Source: Chloroflexota bacterium (GTDB taxonomy: Bacteria > Chloroflexota > Limnocylindria > Limnocylindrales > CSP1-4). Taken from it: a DNA stretch of 64,000 nt. How positions within the stretch are numbered: the first letter of the stretch is position 1; the number at the start of each line of letters is the position of its first letter. Where the stretch lies: assembly GCA_947475545.1 (NCBI GenBank), contig CANJLL010000004.1, positions 124,001-188,000 on the forward strand, given 5' to 3'. Position numbers and translations under genes: made by a program. Under the pieces are notes generated by a model. That model was not told the origin of the DNA. It did not search any database and worked only from the letters and a program-made list of their open reading frames with translations. Below are positions 50,309 through 58,147 of this stretch, in pieces.

Positions 50309-50872
50309 TCATGGGGCGGCGTCCTCGCCTTCGAGGAGGTAGCCCAGGTCGGCGAGCGCCCGACGGGCCGCCGCGAGGTCCGCCTCGGTCGCGGCCTCCA
50401 GCGTATGGAGATGGACGCCCCCAGTCAGCTCCGACAGGAACTTGGCGCCCACCCGGCGCGTCGAGTCGGCCCACTGCCGGACGTCGGCCGGCGAGCCAAG
50501 CTCCAGCTCGCCGCGGATCTCCCCGTAGACCGGATGCTGGACCACCACGTCCCGCACGCGGACACCAAGGTCGACCATCGCCATCAGCTCGTCGACCGTC
50601 TGGTCTGGTGTGTGGCGCACCGCGACCACGGCGCGGTACGGCAGTCGATCCGACTCACGGGCCAGCAGGTAGCCGCGCACGGTGGCCACGACGGGCGCGC
50701 CCTCGGCCCGGAGGACCGCGATGTCGTGGACGATTGCCTGGCGGCTGATCCCGAAGTGCTCGGCCAGCACATCGCCCGCCAGCGGGGCCGGGGCCGATCG
50801 CAGGAGCGCCACGAGCGCCGCACGGCGCGCACCACCCACCGGACGGGGAAGGGCGCTGTCGTTGCCGGTCAT
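50309..50872 (-). CDS. HTH/3H-domain regulator, NiaR-like
   Basis: A 187-residue protein (198 if begun at the ATG at 50905) with two domains. An N-terminal helix-turn-helix of the HTH_11 type (RRAALVALLRSAPAPLAGDVLAEHFGISRQAIVHDIAVLRAEGAPV) is followed by a C-terminal 3H domain (about residues 85-180). The three conserved histidines sit in VRHTPDQT, VVQHPVYGEI and GGVHLHTLEA. This is the architecture of the niacin-responsive repressor NiaR (YrxA), which binds nicotinate and represses NAD precursor genes. I favour the internal start at 50872 because a strong palindrome covers the upstream one. Confidence 0.7.
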   Translation of the reverse strand: MTGNDSALPRPVGGARRAALVALLRSAPAPLAGDVLAEHFGISRQAIVHDIAVLRAEGAPVVATVRGYLLARESDRLPYRAVVAVRHTPDQTVDELMAMVDLGVRVRDVVVQHPVYGEIRGELELGSPADVRQWADSTRRVGAKFLSELTGGVHLHTLEAATEADLAAARRALADLGYLLEGEDAAP

Positions 50873-50898
50873 CGCCGCGGAGCGTACCGGCGTCGGAT

Positions 50899-50922
50899 CT
50901 GTCATGTCAACTGACGTGACAG
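50899..50922. promoter_or_regulatory. 24-bp palindrome upstream of NiaR-like gene
   Basis: The half-sites are CTGTCATGTCA and its inverted partner CTGTCACGTCA (one mismatch), centred on an AC/CT step. The repeat lies 27-50 nt upstream of the preferred start, or over the alternative start at 50905. It has the size and symmetry of a dimeric repressor site and is a candidate operator for the adjacent 3H-domain regulator. Confidence 0.6.
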
Positions 50923-51001
50923 CGAGCCCGGGCCCGATCAGGCGGTCAGTGGCCTCCGGCGGAGCCGGTGGCTGCGCGATGGCGCCGCCCCATCCCGGCG
51001 A

Positions 51002-51679
51002 TCACTGCGCCTGCTCCACGCTCCCCACCACCACCCCGGCCATCCCGCTGAGCGTCCCGAGCGCCGCGTAGAGTTGCGGGGCGGCCGCGCGTCGGATCGT
51101 CACCTCGACGTCGTACTGCCCGGATCCCTGGCGCCGGCTGTGGACCCCGCCGACCTCCAGGCCGCCGGCCTCCAGCGCCTCGCGGACCCTGCCGATCGAC
51201 GGCAGGTCGTTGACCACGAGCCGGATGGTGGCGATCGACGACCGCCGGCCCTCCAGCCGATCGGCGATGGGGTGGAGCGGCCAGAGTGAGATCAGGACGA
51301 TCGTCGTGCCGGCCAGCGCGAGCCAGATGGCGCCCACGGCCGCCGCCATCCCCAGGGCTGCGACGCTCCACAGGCTCGCGGCCGTGGTGAGGCCGCGGAT
51401 CGTGAAACCGTCCTTGAGGATGGCCCCGGCGCCGAGGAAGCCGATCCCCGAGACCACCTGGGCCGCGATCCGCGTGGGATCGACCGGGGCAGATCCCAGG
51501 CCCTCGAAGCCGCGAAACGAGAGGACCGTGAAGATGGCCGAGCCGACCGAGACCAGCAGGTGGGTGCGGAGGCCCGCCGGGTGGCCGTGGATCTCGCGCT
51601 CCAGGCCCACCCCCGCGCCGAGTAGCGCCGCCAGCACGAGGCGGAGGACGAGCTCGATGTCGCCGGGCGGGTTGGTCAC
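51002..51679 (-). CDS. MgtC/SapB family membrane protein
   Basis: A 225-residue MgtC/SapB protein. The N-terminal membrane domain (about 1-145) has the family motif VGLEREIHGHPAGLRTHLLVSVGSAIFTV and the ending GIGFLGAGAILKDGFTIRGLTTAASLW. A cytoplasmic ACT-like C-terminal domain (about 150-225) carries IATIRLVVNDLPSIGRVREALEAGGLEV. MgtC proteins aid growth in low magnesium and intracellular survival, possibly by controlling ATP synthase; the mechanism is debated. It is divergent from the ABC ATPase gene at 51712, 32 nt apart. Confidence 0.9.
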   Translation of the reverse strand: MTNPPGDIELVLRLVLAALLGAGVGLEREIHGHPAGLRTHLLVSVGSAIFTVLSFRGFEGLGSAPVDPTRIAAQVVSGIGFLGAGAILKDGFTIRGLTTAASLWSVAALGMAAAVGAIWLALAGTTIVLISLWPLHPIADRLEGRRSSIATIRLVVNDLPSIGRVREALEAGGLEVGGVHSRRQGSGQYDVEVTIRRAAAPQLYAALGTLSGMAGVVVGSVEQAQ

Positions 51680-51711
51680 GCGCCAATCATCGCACCCGAT
51701 ACCATCGCCCG

Positions 51712-52554
51712 ATGCAGGAGTTCCCCCTTCCCGGCAAGCCGGTCGTCAGGCTCTCCCGGGTTTCCGTCCATCGCTCCGACCGGACCATACTCGGCCCGCT
51801 CGACCTCGAGATCCGCGCAGGCGAGCGCTGGCTCGTCCTGGGCCCCAACGGGTCCGGCAAGACCACGCTGATGCAGGTCATCAGCACGTACCTCTGGCCG
51901 ACCGAGGGCGAGGTCGAGATCCTGGGCGGGCGCGTCGGCGAGATCGACGCACGTGAGCTCCGCCGTCGCGTGGGGTACGCCGGTGGCGGGCTGGAGCCGG
52001 CCTTCGATCCGGACCTCCCCGCGGTGGACGTGGTGATGACCGCCCGCAAGGCCGCACTGGCGCCGTGGTGGCACACGTGGGAGGAAGCCGATCGGGAACG
52101 AGCGCGCGAGCTCCTCGACCGGTTCGGGGTGGGCAGCCTGGGTCGCCAGGCGTTCGGCCTGCTGTCCAGCGGCGAGCGTCGCCGGGTGCAGCTGGCGCGG
52201 GCGATGATGCCCAATCCGGAGCTGCTGATCCTGGACGAGCCCACCGCCGGCCTTGACCTGGGTGCGCGCGAGGAGCTGTTGCGCGACCTGGCGCTCCTGG
52301 CCGAGGACCCCGCCCTCACGGCGATCCTTCTTGTCCTCCACCACGTCGAGGAGATCCCCGCCGGCTTCGACCGCGCGCTCCTCCTCCGGGCGGGAGGGGC
52401 GGTCGCGACGGGTCCTACGCCGGAGGTGGTCGCCTCGGGCCCGCTCTCCACGGCCTTTGGTTTGCCCATCCGGGTGGAGAGCGCGAACGGCCGCTACTCG
52501 GCCCGCCTCGACGATCGGCAGCCGGACGCCGGCGAGGCCGAGCGCCGCGGCTGA
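51712..52554 (+). CDS. ABC transporter ATP-binding protein
   Basis: A 280-residue stand-alone ATPase resembling the FepC/BtuD and YlmA/ModF-like groups. Walker A is GPNGSGKTT, the signature LSSGERRRVQLARAMM, Walker B LLILDEPTAGLDLGAREELL and the switch histidine in LVLHHVEEIP. No permease or binding protein lies next to it, so it may pair with one elsewhere or act in regulation. The following gene (PBP) is on the same strand but 74 nt away. Confidence 0.85.
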   Translation: MQEFPLPGKPVVRLSRVSVHRSDRTILGPLDLEIRAGERWLVLGPNGSGKTTLMQVISTYLWPTEGEVEILGGRVGEIDARELRRRVGYAGGGLEPAFDPDLPAVDVVMTARKAALAPWWHTWEEADRERARELLDRFGVGSLGRQAFGLLSSGERRRVQLARAMMPNPELLILDEPTAGLDLGAREELLRDLALLAEDPALTAILLVLHHVEEIPAGFDRALLLRAGGAVATGPTPEVVASGPLSTAFGLPIRVESANGRYSARLDDRQPDAGEAERRG

Positions 52555-52628
52555 TCCGCGGCTGATCCGCACCTGACCCAGCGGCGCGGCAGGGTGCCCC
52601 GCAACGCCACATCTGGCACGATGGCGCC

Positions 52629-55469
52629 ATGCGATCCGAGTCCGACGTCTGGCGCAACGGCGCCCGCTTCCAGCGCGACGCCCCACGCCGCCAGTCGCCA
52701 CTGGGGCGCGTGGCCCTCGTTGTCTTCTTCACGCTCGCCGGGATCGGCGTCCTGGGCGCCGTCGGCGTCGTCGGCGCCTACCTGTCGCTGTCGCGCAACC
52801 TTGTCTCGACGGATGCACTCGAGCAGATTGAGTATGCCGAGGAGTCGGTGATCTACGACCGCTCCGGCCAGACCGAGTTGGCCCGCTTCGGCCAGGTCAA
52901 ACGCGAGGTCGTCACCTTCGACCAGATCCCGCCGATCCTCATCGACGCGACCACCGCCGTTGAGGACAAGAGCTTCTGGACCAACTCGGGATTCGATCCG
53001 GCGGCTGTCGCATCATCCTTCCTCGACACCCTGCGGGGCCGGTCGCGCGGCGCCAGCACCATCACGCAGCAGCTGGTCCGCCAGCGACTCCTCGACCCGG
53101 CGCTGGTCCAGTCCACCGCGCGGACGGCCGAGCGCAAGGTCAAGGAGATCATCCAGTCGATCCGCCTGACCAAGGCCTATCCCGGCGAGGAGGGGAAGAA
53201 GCGGATCATCACCGCCTACCTGAACCAGAACTTCTACGGGAACAACAGCTACGGCGTGGCAGCGGCCGCCAAGAGCTACTTCGGCAAGGCGCTCAAGGAC
53301 CTGACCGTCTCCGAGGCGGCGATCATTGCCGCACTCCCCCAGTCCCCGTCCACGTACGACCTGGTCCGCAACGCCGTCCTGAATGCGGGCGGCAAGCTGG
53401 TGGTCCCGGCCACGGCAGACATCGTGGTCCGCCGCAACCGGGTCATCGACTTCATGGCGGACGACCGCACGCCGCTCTCCGGCAAGACGTGGACCGCCGC
53501 ACAGATCGCCGCCCTCAAGGCGGAGCCCGTGGTCCTGGCCGCCCAGTCCAGCGCGCCGTATCAGGCGCCCCACTTCGTCTGGGCCGTCCGCGAGGAGCTG
53601 ACGCGGACGCTGTGCGGGGAGGCCGCCACCTGTCCCACCCTCGAGCGCGGCGGCTTCCGCGTGACGTCCACCCTGGACCTGGCACTCCAGAAGGTCGCCG
53701 AGAAGTGGGTGAAGGCCGCGACCATTGTCCCCAAGGCCGCCGATCCCGTGGCCGCGGCCAAGGAGCTCGGCCTCACCTACGTCGACTGGATGAAGAACCT
53801 GCGGACCAGGGAGGTCAACAACGGTGCGCTGGTGGCCCTCGACTACCAGACCGGCGAGCTGGTCGCGTACGTCGGCTCCGCGGACTATTACTCGACGTCG
53901 AGCTCGACCCAGTTCCAGCCCAAGTTCGACGTCGTCGGGGACGGGTTCCGCCAGCCCGGCTCGGCGTTCAAGCCGTTCAACTACCTGATCGGCATCGACG
54001 AAGGTGCCATGACGGCGGCCAGCCTGTTCATGGACGTCGGGGTTGATGTCGGGGGCGGCTACACGCCCCACGACTCCGACAACCTGGAGCGGGGCCCAGT
54101 GCGGCTGCGCAGTGCGCTGCAGTTCTCGCTCAACATCCCGTCCATCAAGGCGATGGCCATCAACAAGCCAGAACACGTCTTCAGCCGCGCCAAGGACTTC
54201 GGCCTGAGCTTCCGGGCCGACACAACCCAGGCGGGCCTGGCGCTGGCCGTCGGCGTGGAGGAGGTCCGCCCGGTCGACCTGGTCACCGGCTACGGCACCA
54301 TCGCCAACGGCGGGCGGTACATCCCGCACACTGCCATCCTGCGGATCCAGGGGGCCGACGGGCACGACGTGGTGCCGCCGTATCAGCCGCCGGCCGGGCG
54401 CCAGGTGGTGAAGGCCGAGGCGGCCGCCATCATCACGGACATCCTCGCCGACAACACCGACAAGAACGTCAACCCGTTCTGGGGCAAGTTCGCCATCGTG
54501 GATGGCAAGAACCTCCGGCCGGCCACGCTCAAGACAGGCACCAACGACGATGCCAAGGACCTCAACGCCTACGGCTACATCGCGGCGCCCACCGACAAGG
54601 GGCGCGCCGCCGGGGAGTACGCCCTGGCCGTTGGCGCGTGGAACGGCAACAGCGACAACTCCCCCGTCTCAACCCCCGCCAAGCCCATCTTCTCGATCGA
54701 TGTGTCCACCTATGTCTGGCAGGGTTTCCTGGCCGAGGCCAGCAAGGGCTGGACCATCAACGCGTTCCCCGACGCGCCGGGCCTGGAGCGCGTCGACGTC
54801 GACCCGTGGACCGGGCTCCGGGTGCCCGCGGGCGCCAAGTCCATCAGCGAGGTCTTCCTGCCCGGAACGGCACCCAAGCTCCAGGTGGGTGGCTCCGGCG
54901 GCGTGTGCGGCGACGCCGTGCTCGACAAGGTCGGCTTCGAATCACGCTTCCCGGCCTGGCTGGCCGCCGACCGCGACTGGGTGGCGCGGGCGCTCCAGGG
55001 CCCGGGCACCGCCGGAGGCGTCGCCAACAACCAGACCAGCTACTTCTACAACGGCTCGTTCAACCCATGGGGCAAGACCTGGGGCGCCCTCCTGAACGCC
55101 GAGCCGTGCGTGCCGACGACGCCCGAGCCGTCCCCAAGCTGCATCCCGTGGCCCACCCCGGGCCCGAGCGGTGTCATCTCGTCGTTCCCCGTGCCATCGC
55201 CCTCGGGCGTGGCGACCCCTGTGGGCTCCGCGCTCACCGCGGTGCCCTGCCCGACAACGCTGCCCAGCGGGTCGCCGTCCGCATCGCCGGGCGCCTCCGG
55301 CTCCGGCCTGCCCAGGAGTCCCTCGCCCGGGCCCAGCGGCACGGGCAAGCCCGGGCCAACGCCCACGCCCGTCCCCACGCCCGTCCCCACGCCCGTCCCC
55401 ACGCCCGTCCCCACGCCGACACCCACGGCGGCGCCGGCGCCCACAGCCACGCCGCAGCCCAGCGTCTGA
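52629..55469 (+). CDS. Bifunctional class A penicillin-binding protein
   Basis: A 946-residue membrane-bound peptidoglycan synthase. A single N-terminal TM (about 28-52) precedes a GT51 glycosyltransferase domain with the catalytic Glu112 in ATTAVEDKSFW and the further motifs GASTITQQLVRQ (about 141-152) and AYLNQNFYGNNSYGVAAAAKSYFGK. The transpeptidase domain has Ser445 in PGSAFKPF (SxxK), SLN at 500-502 and KTGT at 635. A C-terminal region (about 790-946) is low-complexity Thr/Pro/Ser with four perfect 12-bp PVPT units at 55369-55416, forming an extracellular stalk. All catalytic motifs are intact. Confidence 0.9.
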   Translation: MRSESDVWRNGARFQRDAPRRQSPLGRVALVVFFTLAGIGVLGAVGVVGAYLSLSRNLVSTDALEQIEYAEESVIYDRSGQTELARFGQVKREVVTFDQIPPILIDATTAVEDKSFWTNSGFDPAAVASSFLDTLRGRSRGASTITQQLVRQRLLDPALVQSTARTAERKVKEIIQSIRLTKAYPGEEGKKRIITAYLNQNFYGNNSYGVAAAAKSYFGKALKDLTVSEAAIIAALPQSPSTYDLVRNAVLNAGGKLVVPATADIVVRRNRVIDFMADDRTPLSGKTWTAAQIAALKAEPVVLAAQSSAPYQAPHFVWAVREELTRTLCGEAATCPTLERGGFRVTSTLDLALQKVAEKWVKAATIVPKAADPVAAAKELGLTYVDWMKNLRTREVNNGALVALDYQTGELVAYVGSADYYSTSSSTQFQPKFDVVGDGFRQPGSAFKPFNYLIGIDEGAMTAASLFMDVGVDVGGGYTPHDSDNLERGPVRLRSALQFSLNIPSIKAMAINKPEHVFSRAKDFGLSFRADTTQAGLALAVGVEEVRPVDLVTGYGTIANGGRYIPHTAILRIQGADGHDVVPPYQPPAGRQVVKAEAAAIITDILADNTDKNVNPFWGKFAIVDGKNLRPATLKTGTNDDAKDLNAYGYIAAPTDKGRAAGEYALAVGAWNGNSDNSPVSTPAKPIFSIDVSTYVWQGFLAEASKGWTINAFPDAPGLERVDVDPWTGLRVPAGAKSISEVFLPGTAPKLQVGGSGGVCGDAVLDKVGFESRFPAWLAADRDWVARALQGPGTAGGVANNQTSYFYNGSFNPWGKTWGALLNAEPCVPTTPEPSPSCIPWPTPGPSGVISSFPVPSPSGVATPVGSALTAVPCPTTLPSGSPSASPGASGSGLPRSPSPGPSGTGKPGPTPTPVPTPVPTPVPTPVPTPTPTAAPAPTATPQPSV
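55369..55416 (+). repeat. Four tandem 12-bp units encoding PVPT
   Basis: Four perfect copies of CCCGTCCCCACG at the end of the PBP gene, followed by drifted copies coding PTPT. The unit length is a multiple of three, so the reading frame is kept if the number changes. Confidence 0.9.
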
Positions 55470-55474
55470 TCCCC

Positions 55475-55494
55475 CTGCCCGCTACGGCGGGCAG
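55475..55494 (+). terminator. Hairpin after PBP gene
   Basis: CTGCCCGC and GCGGGCAG form a stem around TACG, a few bases after the PBP stop. The downstream sequence is not T-rich, so its termination strength is uncertain. Confidence 0.45.
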
Positions 55495-55622
55495 GAGCCG
55501 TCCTAAGCCCGCTGTGTGATGTTCGCCGGTCCCAACCGACGCGCGGCGTCGACCCCATGCCTCCTCCAGGTCGCCGCGCAACAGATTCCTGATCGTGGGC
55601 GAAGCACACGCGCCACTGGAGA

Positions 55623-55745
55623 CTAGAGCGAGAGCGGACCGCCGCCGCCACCACCGGCGAACACGCTGGCCGCGGCGAGCAACGTGAGCGCGAGCGGCAG
55701 GACTGCGCTGGCCGACAAGACCCGGCGACGAGCGAAGCGAGACAT
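55623..55745 (-). CDS. Small secreted peptide with glycine-rich end
   Basis: A 40-residue protein, nearly all signal sequence: a basic start (MSRFARRR), a hydrophobic stretch (VLPLALTLLAAASVFA) with an AxA-type end, then GGGGGGPLSL. A ribosome binding site (AGGGGG, 6 nt upstream of the ATG) supports the call. If processed, the product is a ten-residue glycine-rich tail; it may instead be a small membrane peptide. It stands alone between the PBP and the regulator genes. The reading frame may be opened further upstream, but the extra residues look non-coding. Confidence 0.45.
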   Translation of the reverse strand: MSRFARRRVLSASAVLPLALTLLAAASVFAGGGGGGPLSL

Positions 55746-55873
55746 CTGATTCCCCCTGGTTTCTCCACACCCGACTGGCGCTGCCACGGCCCGGATGCTA
55801 CGTTGGCACCATCCGTGAGTCATCTATTGGCAAACATGGCCGCGCGGGATGGGACTCCGCGTTCGCACGCGCA

Positions 55874-56128
55874 GTGGGGGCCGAGCTCAGACGAAGACGC
55901 GATGAGGCCGGCATCACTCAGAGCGAGCTGGGTGGCACGCTCAGCCGGGCGTTCATCTCCTCCGTGGAGCGGGGGCGCATCCTGCCCTCCCTGGCGGCGC
56001 TCCTGTTGCTCGCGGACAGGCTGGATCTCTCCCTCGACTCGTTCTTCGCTGGGGTTAACAACCACATGACCACGGCGTATACTTCGGCGCATGAACGTCG
56101 TGAAGACTCGCCATCGCGTCGTCGTTGA
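55874..56128 (+). CDS. Small XRE-type HTH protein
   Basis: An 84-residue protein that is essentially one Cro/CI helix-turn-helix: ELRRRRDEAGITQSELGGTLSRAFISSVERGRILPSLAALLLLADRLDLSLDSFF. It starts at a GTG (55874); no ATG is available upstream in frame. Its last 38 nt overlap the start of the next regulator in another frame, so their translation is probably linked. A similar but longer HTH heads that next gene, so the two may be partner repressors. The target is unknown. Confidence 0.6.
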   Translation: MGAELRRRRDEAGITQSELGGTLSRAFISSVERGRILPSLAALLLLADRLDLSLDSFFAGVNNHMTTAYTSAHERREDSPSRRR

Positions 56129-57389
56129 CAACTCGGAGCTCGCCCGCACCATCGGCGGGCGCATCCGCCAGGCGCGGAAGTCCGCCGGGCTCACCCAGAG
56201 CCAACTCGCCGGCGACCGGTACACCAAGGCCTACATCAGCGCCCTGGAATCCGGCATCTCCAAGCCCTCCATGGCGGCGCTTGACTACCTCGCCCCACGT
56301 CTCGGCACCACCGCCGCCGAGATCCTCACGGACCCCGCCGCTGCCTGGTCGCGCCTGGAGGCGGACCTCGCGTTGGCCACCGGCGAGTGGGCCCGGGCCC
56401 TGGACGCGTACCACGGCCTCGCCGAGGGCGAGCAGGAGCGCGGCACCCGGGGCGAGCTCCTCACGGCGATCGCCGAGTGCCTGTGCAGGCTGGACCGGCC
56501 CGCGGAGGCGATCCGGCCGGCGTCGGAGGCTGCCGGCCTGCTGACCGAGCCGCGCTGGACAGACGCCCGGCTCCGCGCGGAGTACTGGCTAGCCTCGGCC
56601 CACCATGAGCAGGACAACCCGGACGAGGCGCGGTCCATCCTTCGTTCCGTTCTGGATCGCCTGCGCGCCACGCCGCGACCCGACCCGGACTTCACCACGC
56701 GCCTCCTCATTGGCCTAGCGATGGTGGAGGCCTACCAGGGCAAGACCTCGGCGGCCCTCGCCTACCTCGAGGAGGCGCGCACCGCCGCCGCGGCGCTCGA
56801 CGACCGCCGGCGCGGGACGTTCCTGTCCACGGTGGCCATCGCGCAGCGAGAGGCCGGCGACCACGAGGGCGCCCTGCGCGCCGGCCTCCAGGCGCTCGCC
56901 CTCCTCCGCAGCGCGGATTCGGCGCTGGAAGCGGAGCTGATCGCCAACGACCTGGCCCTGACCTACCTCGCCGCGGGCAACGTCGAGCGGGCGCGGGCAT
57001 TGGCCGAGGAGTCCCGCGCGGCCGCCGCCGCACGGGGCGACGAACGACAGGTCGCCATCCTGACGGACACGGCGTCGGTGATCGCCCTGGCCGCCGGAGA
57101 CGCGGAGCAGGCGCTCTCGCTTGCACGAACGGCGATCGAGTTGGCGGAGCGCATCGCGCACCGGAAGACGCTGCTCGACGGCCTCGTCAGCGAGGCACGC
57201 GCCCTCGCGCGGCTCGGTCGCCACGACGAGGCGCTCGCCAGCTTTGAGCGGGCGACCCTGCTCTCGGAGGAGGCAGCCCCGGCGTCACGCCGGCGCGAGA
57301 TCCTGTCCGCCTGGGCGGACAGCCTGGCGCAGCTCGGGCGCCACGACCAAGCGTATGCGCTCGCCCGGCGCGCACTCGCATCCGGCTGA
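56091..57389 (+). CDS. XRE-HTH regulator with TPR domain
   Basis: A 432-residue regulator. The N-terminal HTH (about 15-80: GGRIRQARKSAGLTQSQLAGDRYTKAYISALESGISKPSMAALDYLAPRLG) belongs to the XRE family. The remaining about 350 residues are helical repeats of the tetratricopeptide type, with repeated patterns such as AEAIRPASEAAGLL, AGDHEGALRAGLQAL, AAGDAEQALSLARTAIELAERIA and LGRHDEALASFERA. TPR-bearing XRE proteins commonly bind a peptide or protein that changes DNA binding, as in RRNPP-type quorum systems. The small peptide gene at 55623 is nearby, though on the opposite strand. Confidence 0.8.
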   Translation: MNVVKTRHRVVVDNSELARTIGGRIRQARKSAGLTQSQLAGDRYTKAYISALESGISKPSMAALDYLAPRLGTTAAEILTDPAAAWSRLEADLALATGEWARALDAYHGLAEGEQERGTRGELLTAIAECLCRLDRPAEAIRPASEAAGLLTEPRWTDARLRAEYWLASAHHEQDNPDEARSILRSVLDRLRATPRPDPDFTTRLLIGLAMVEAYQGKTSAALAYLEEARTAAAALDDRRRGTFLSTVAIAQREAGDHEGALRAGLQALALLRSADSALEAELIANDLALTYLAAGNVERARALAEESRAAAAARGDERQVAILTDTASVIALAAGDAEQALSLARTAIELAERIAHRKTLLDGLVSEARALARLGRHDEALASFERATLLSEEAAPASRRREILSAWADSLAQLGRHDQAYALARRALASG

Positions 57390-57414
57390 CCCAACCAGCC
57401 ACAGGCATCGCGCC

Positions 57415-58047
57415 GTGTCAGGGCTGAGTCAGCCAAGTCGGCGGCCGACCCTGTCGCCGATCGGGCTCGACATCATCCTCGCCGCTAGCCAGGTGCCGCA
57501 CGGGATTCGCCTGTCCGATCTCGCCGCGGTGATTGGCTCACTCGTGAGCTCGGTCCAGACTGGCCTGCGGGTCCTGACCGCCCATGGAATCATCCGGCGC
57601 TTCGGCGCCGCCGTCCCGCGCTATGGCATCACGGAAGCCCACCCGGCATGGGAGCAGATCGTCAACGTGGCGGCCGTGCTCCCGGAGCCAGCGCACGCCA
57701 CGGCGATCATCGTCCGGGCCAACCCATCGGTCGCCTTCGCCGCGGTGGACGCCCACGGGTTCGTCATCGCCGTCGACGAGGGCATGGACGTGGAGGCGTA
57801 CCAGCTTCTCGACCGCTACCTCGACCTGATCAGGTCCACCCGTCATCCAATGCCGGCCATCCTCCGCATCCCTGGCCTGGAGTTCGGGCGGCAGGTCGCG
57901 GTGGACCTGGGACTCCGCCAGCGCATGGTGTCAGCGGTCCCGCTGAACGGCCACCTGCCGCGGGCGCCAAGAGCCCCCGTCGCCCGCGGTGCGCCCCGAG
58001 TCGCGATCCGGTCCACGACCCAGCAACGGTCCGGCTCGGGCGTCTGA
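57415..58047 (+). CDS. Winged-helix regulator-like hypothetical protein
   Basis: A 210-residue protein with GTG start. Residues about 15-70 look like a winged helix (SPIGLDIILAASQVPHGIRLSDLAAVIGSLVSSVQTGLRVLTAHGIIRRFG), which would bind DNA. The following part (ATAIIVRANPSVAFAAVDAHGFVIAVDEGMDVEAYQLLDRYLDLI) is a small alpha/beta domain I do not recognise. The last 40 residues are Arg/Pro-rich and probably disordered. It follows the XRE-TPR gene by 25 nt on the same strand, so the three regulators at 55874-58047 may be one transcript. Confidence 0.55.
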   Translation: MSGLSQPSRRPTLSPIGLDIILAASQVPHGIRLSDLAAVIGSLVSSVQTGLRVLTAHGIIRRFGAAVPRYGITEAHPAWEQIVNVAAVLPEPAHATAIIVRANPSVAFAAVDAHGFVIAVDEGMDVEAYQLLDRYLDLIRSTRHPMPAILRIPGLEFGRQVAVDLGLRQRMVSAVPLNGHLPRAPRAPVARGAPRVAIRSTTQQRSGSGV

Positions 58048-58147
58048 CCCGGAGCCCGACAGGGCGGTCGGGGCGCCTCGCGCCCGGGCTGGCTGGGTCG
58101 CCGGGCGGCCCCGATCCATCTGTGGCGCCAAAACGCGAGGATCGGCG

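Noticed and set aside
50946-51686. A 246-codon minus-strand frame overlapping MgtC
   Set aside because: MgtC's frame (51002-51679) has full family motifs; the other frame is Arg/Pro/Gly-rich.
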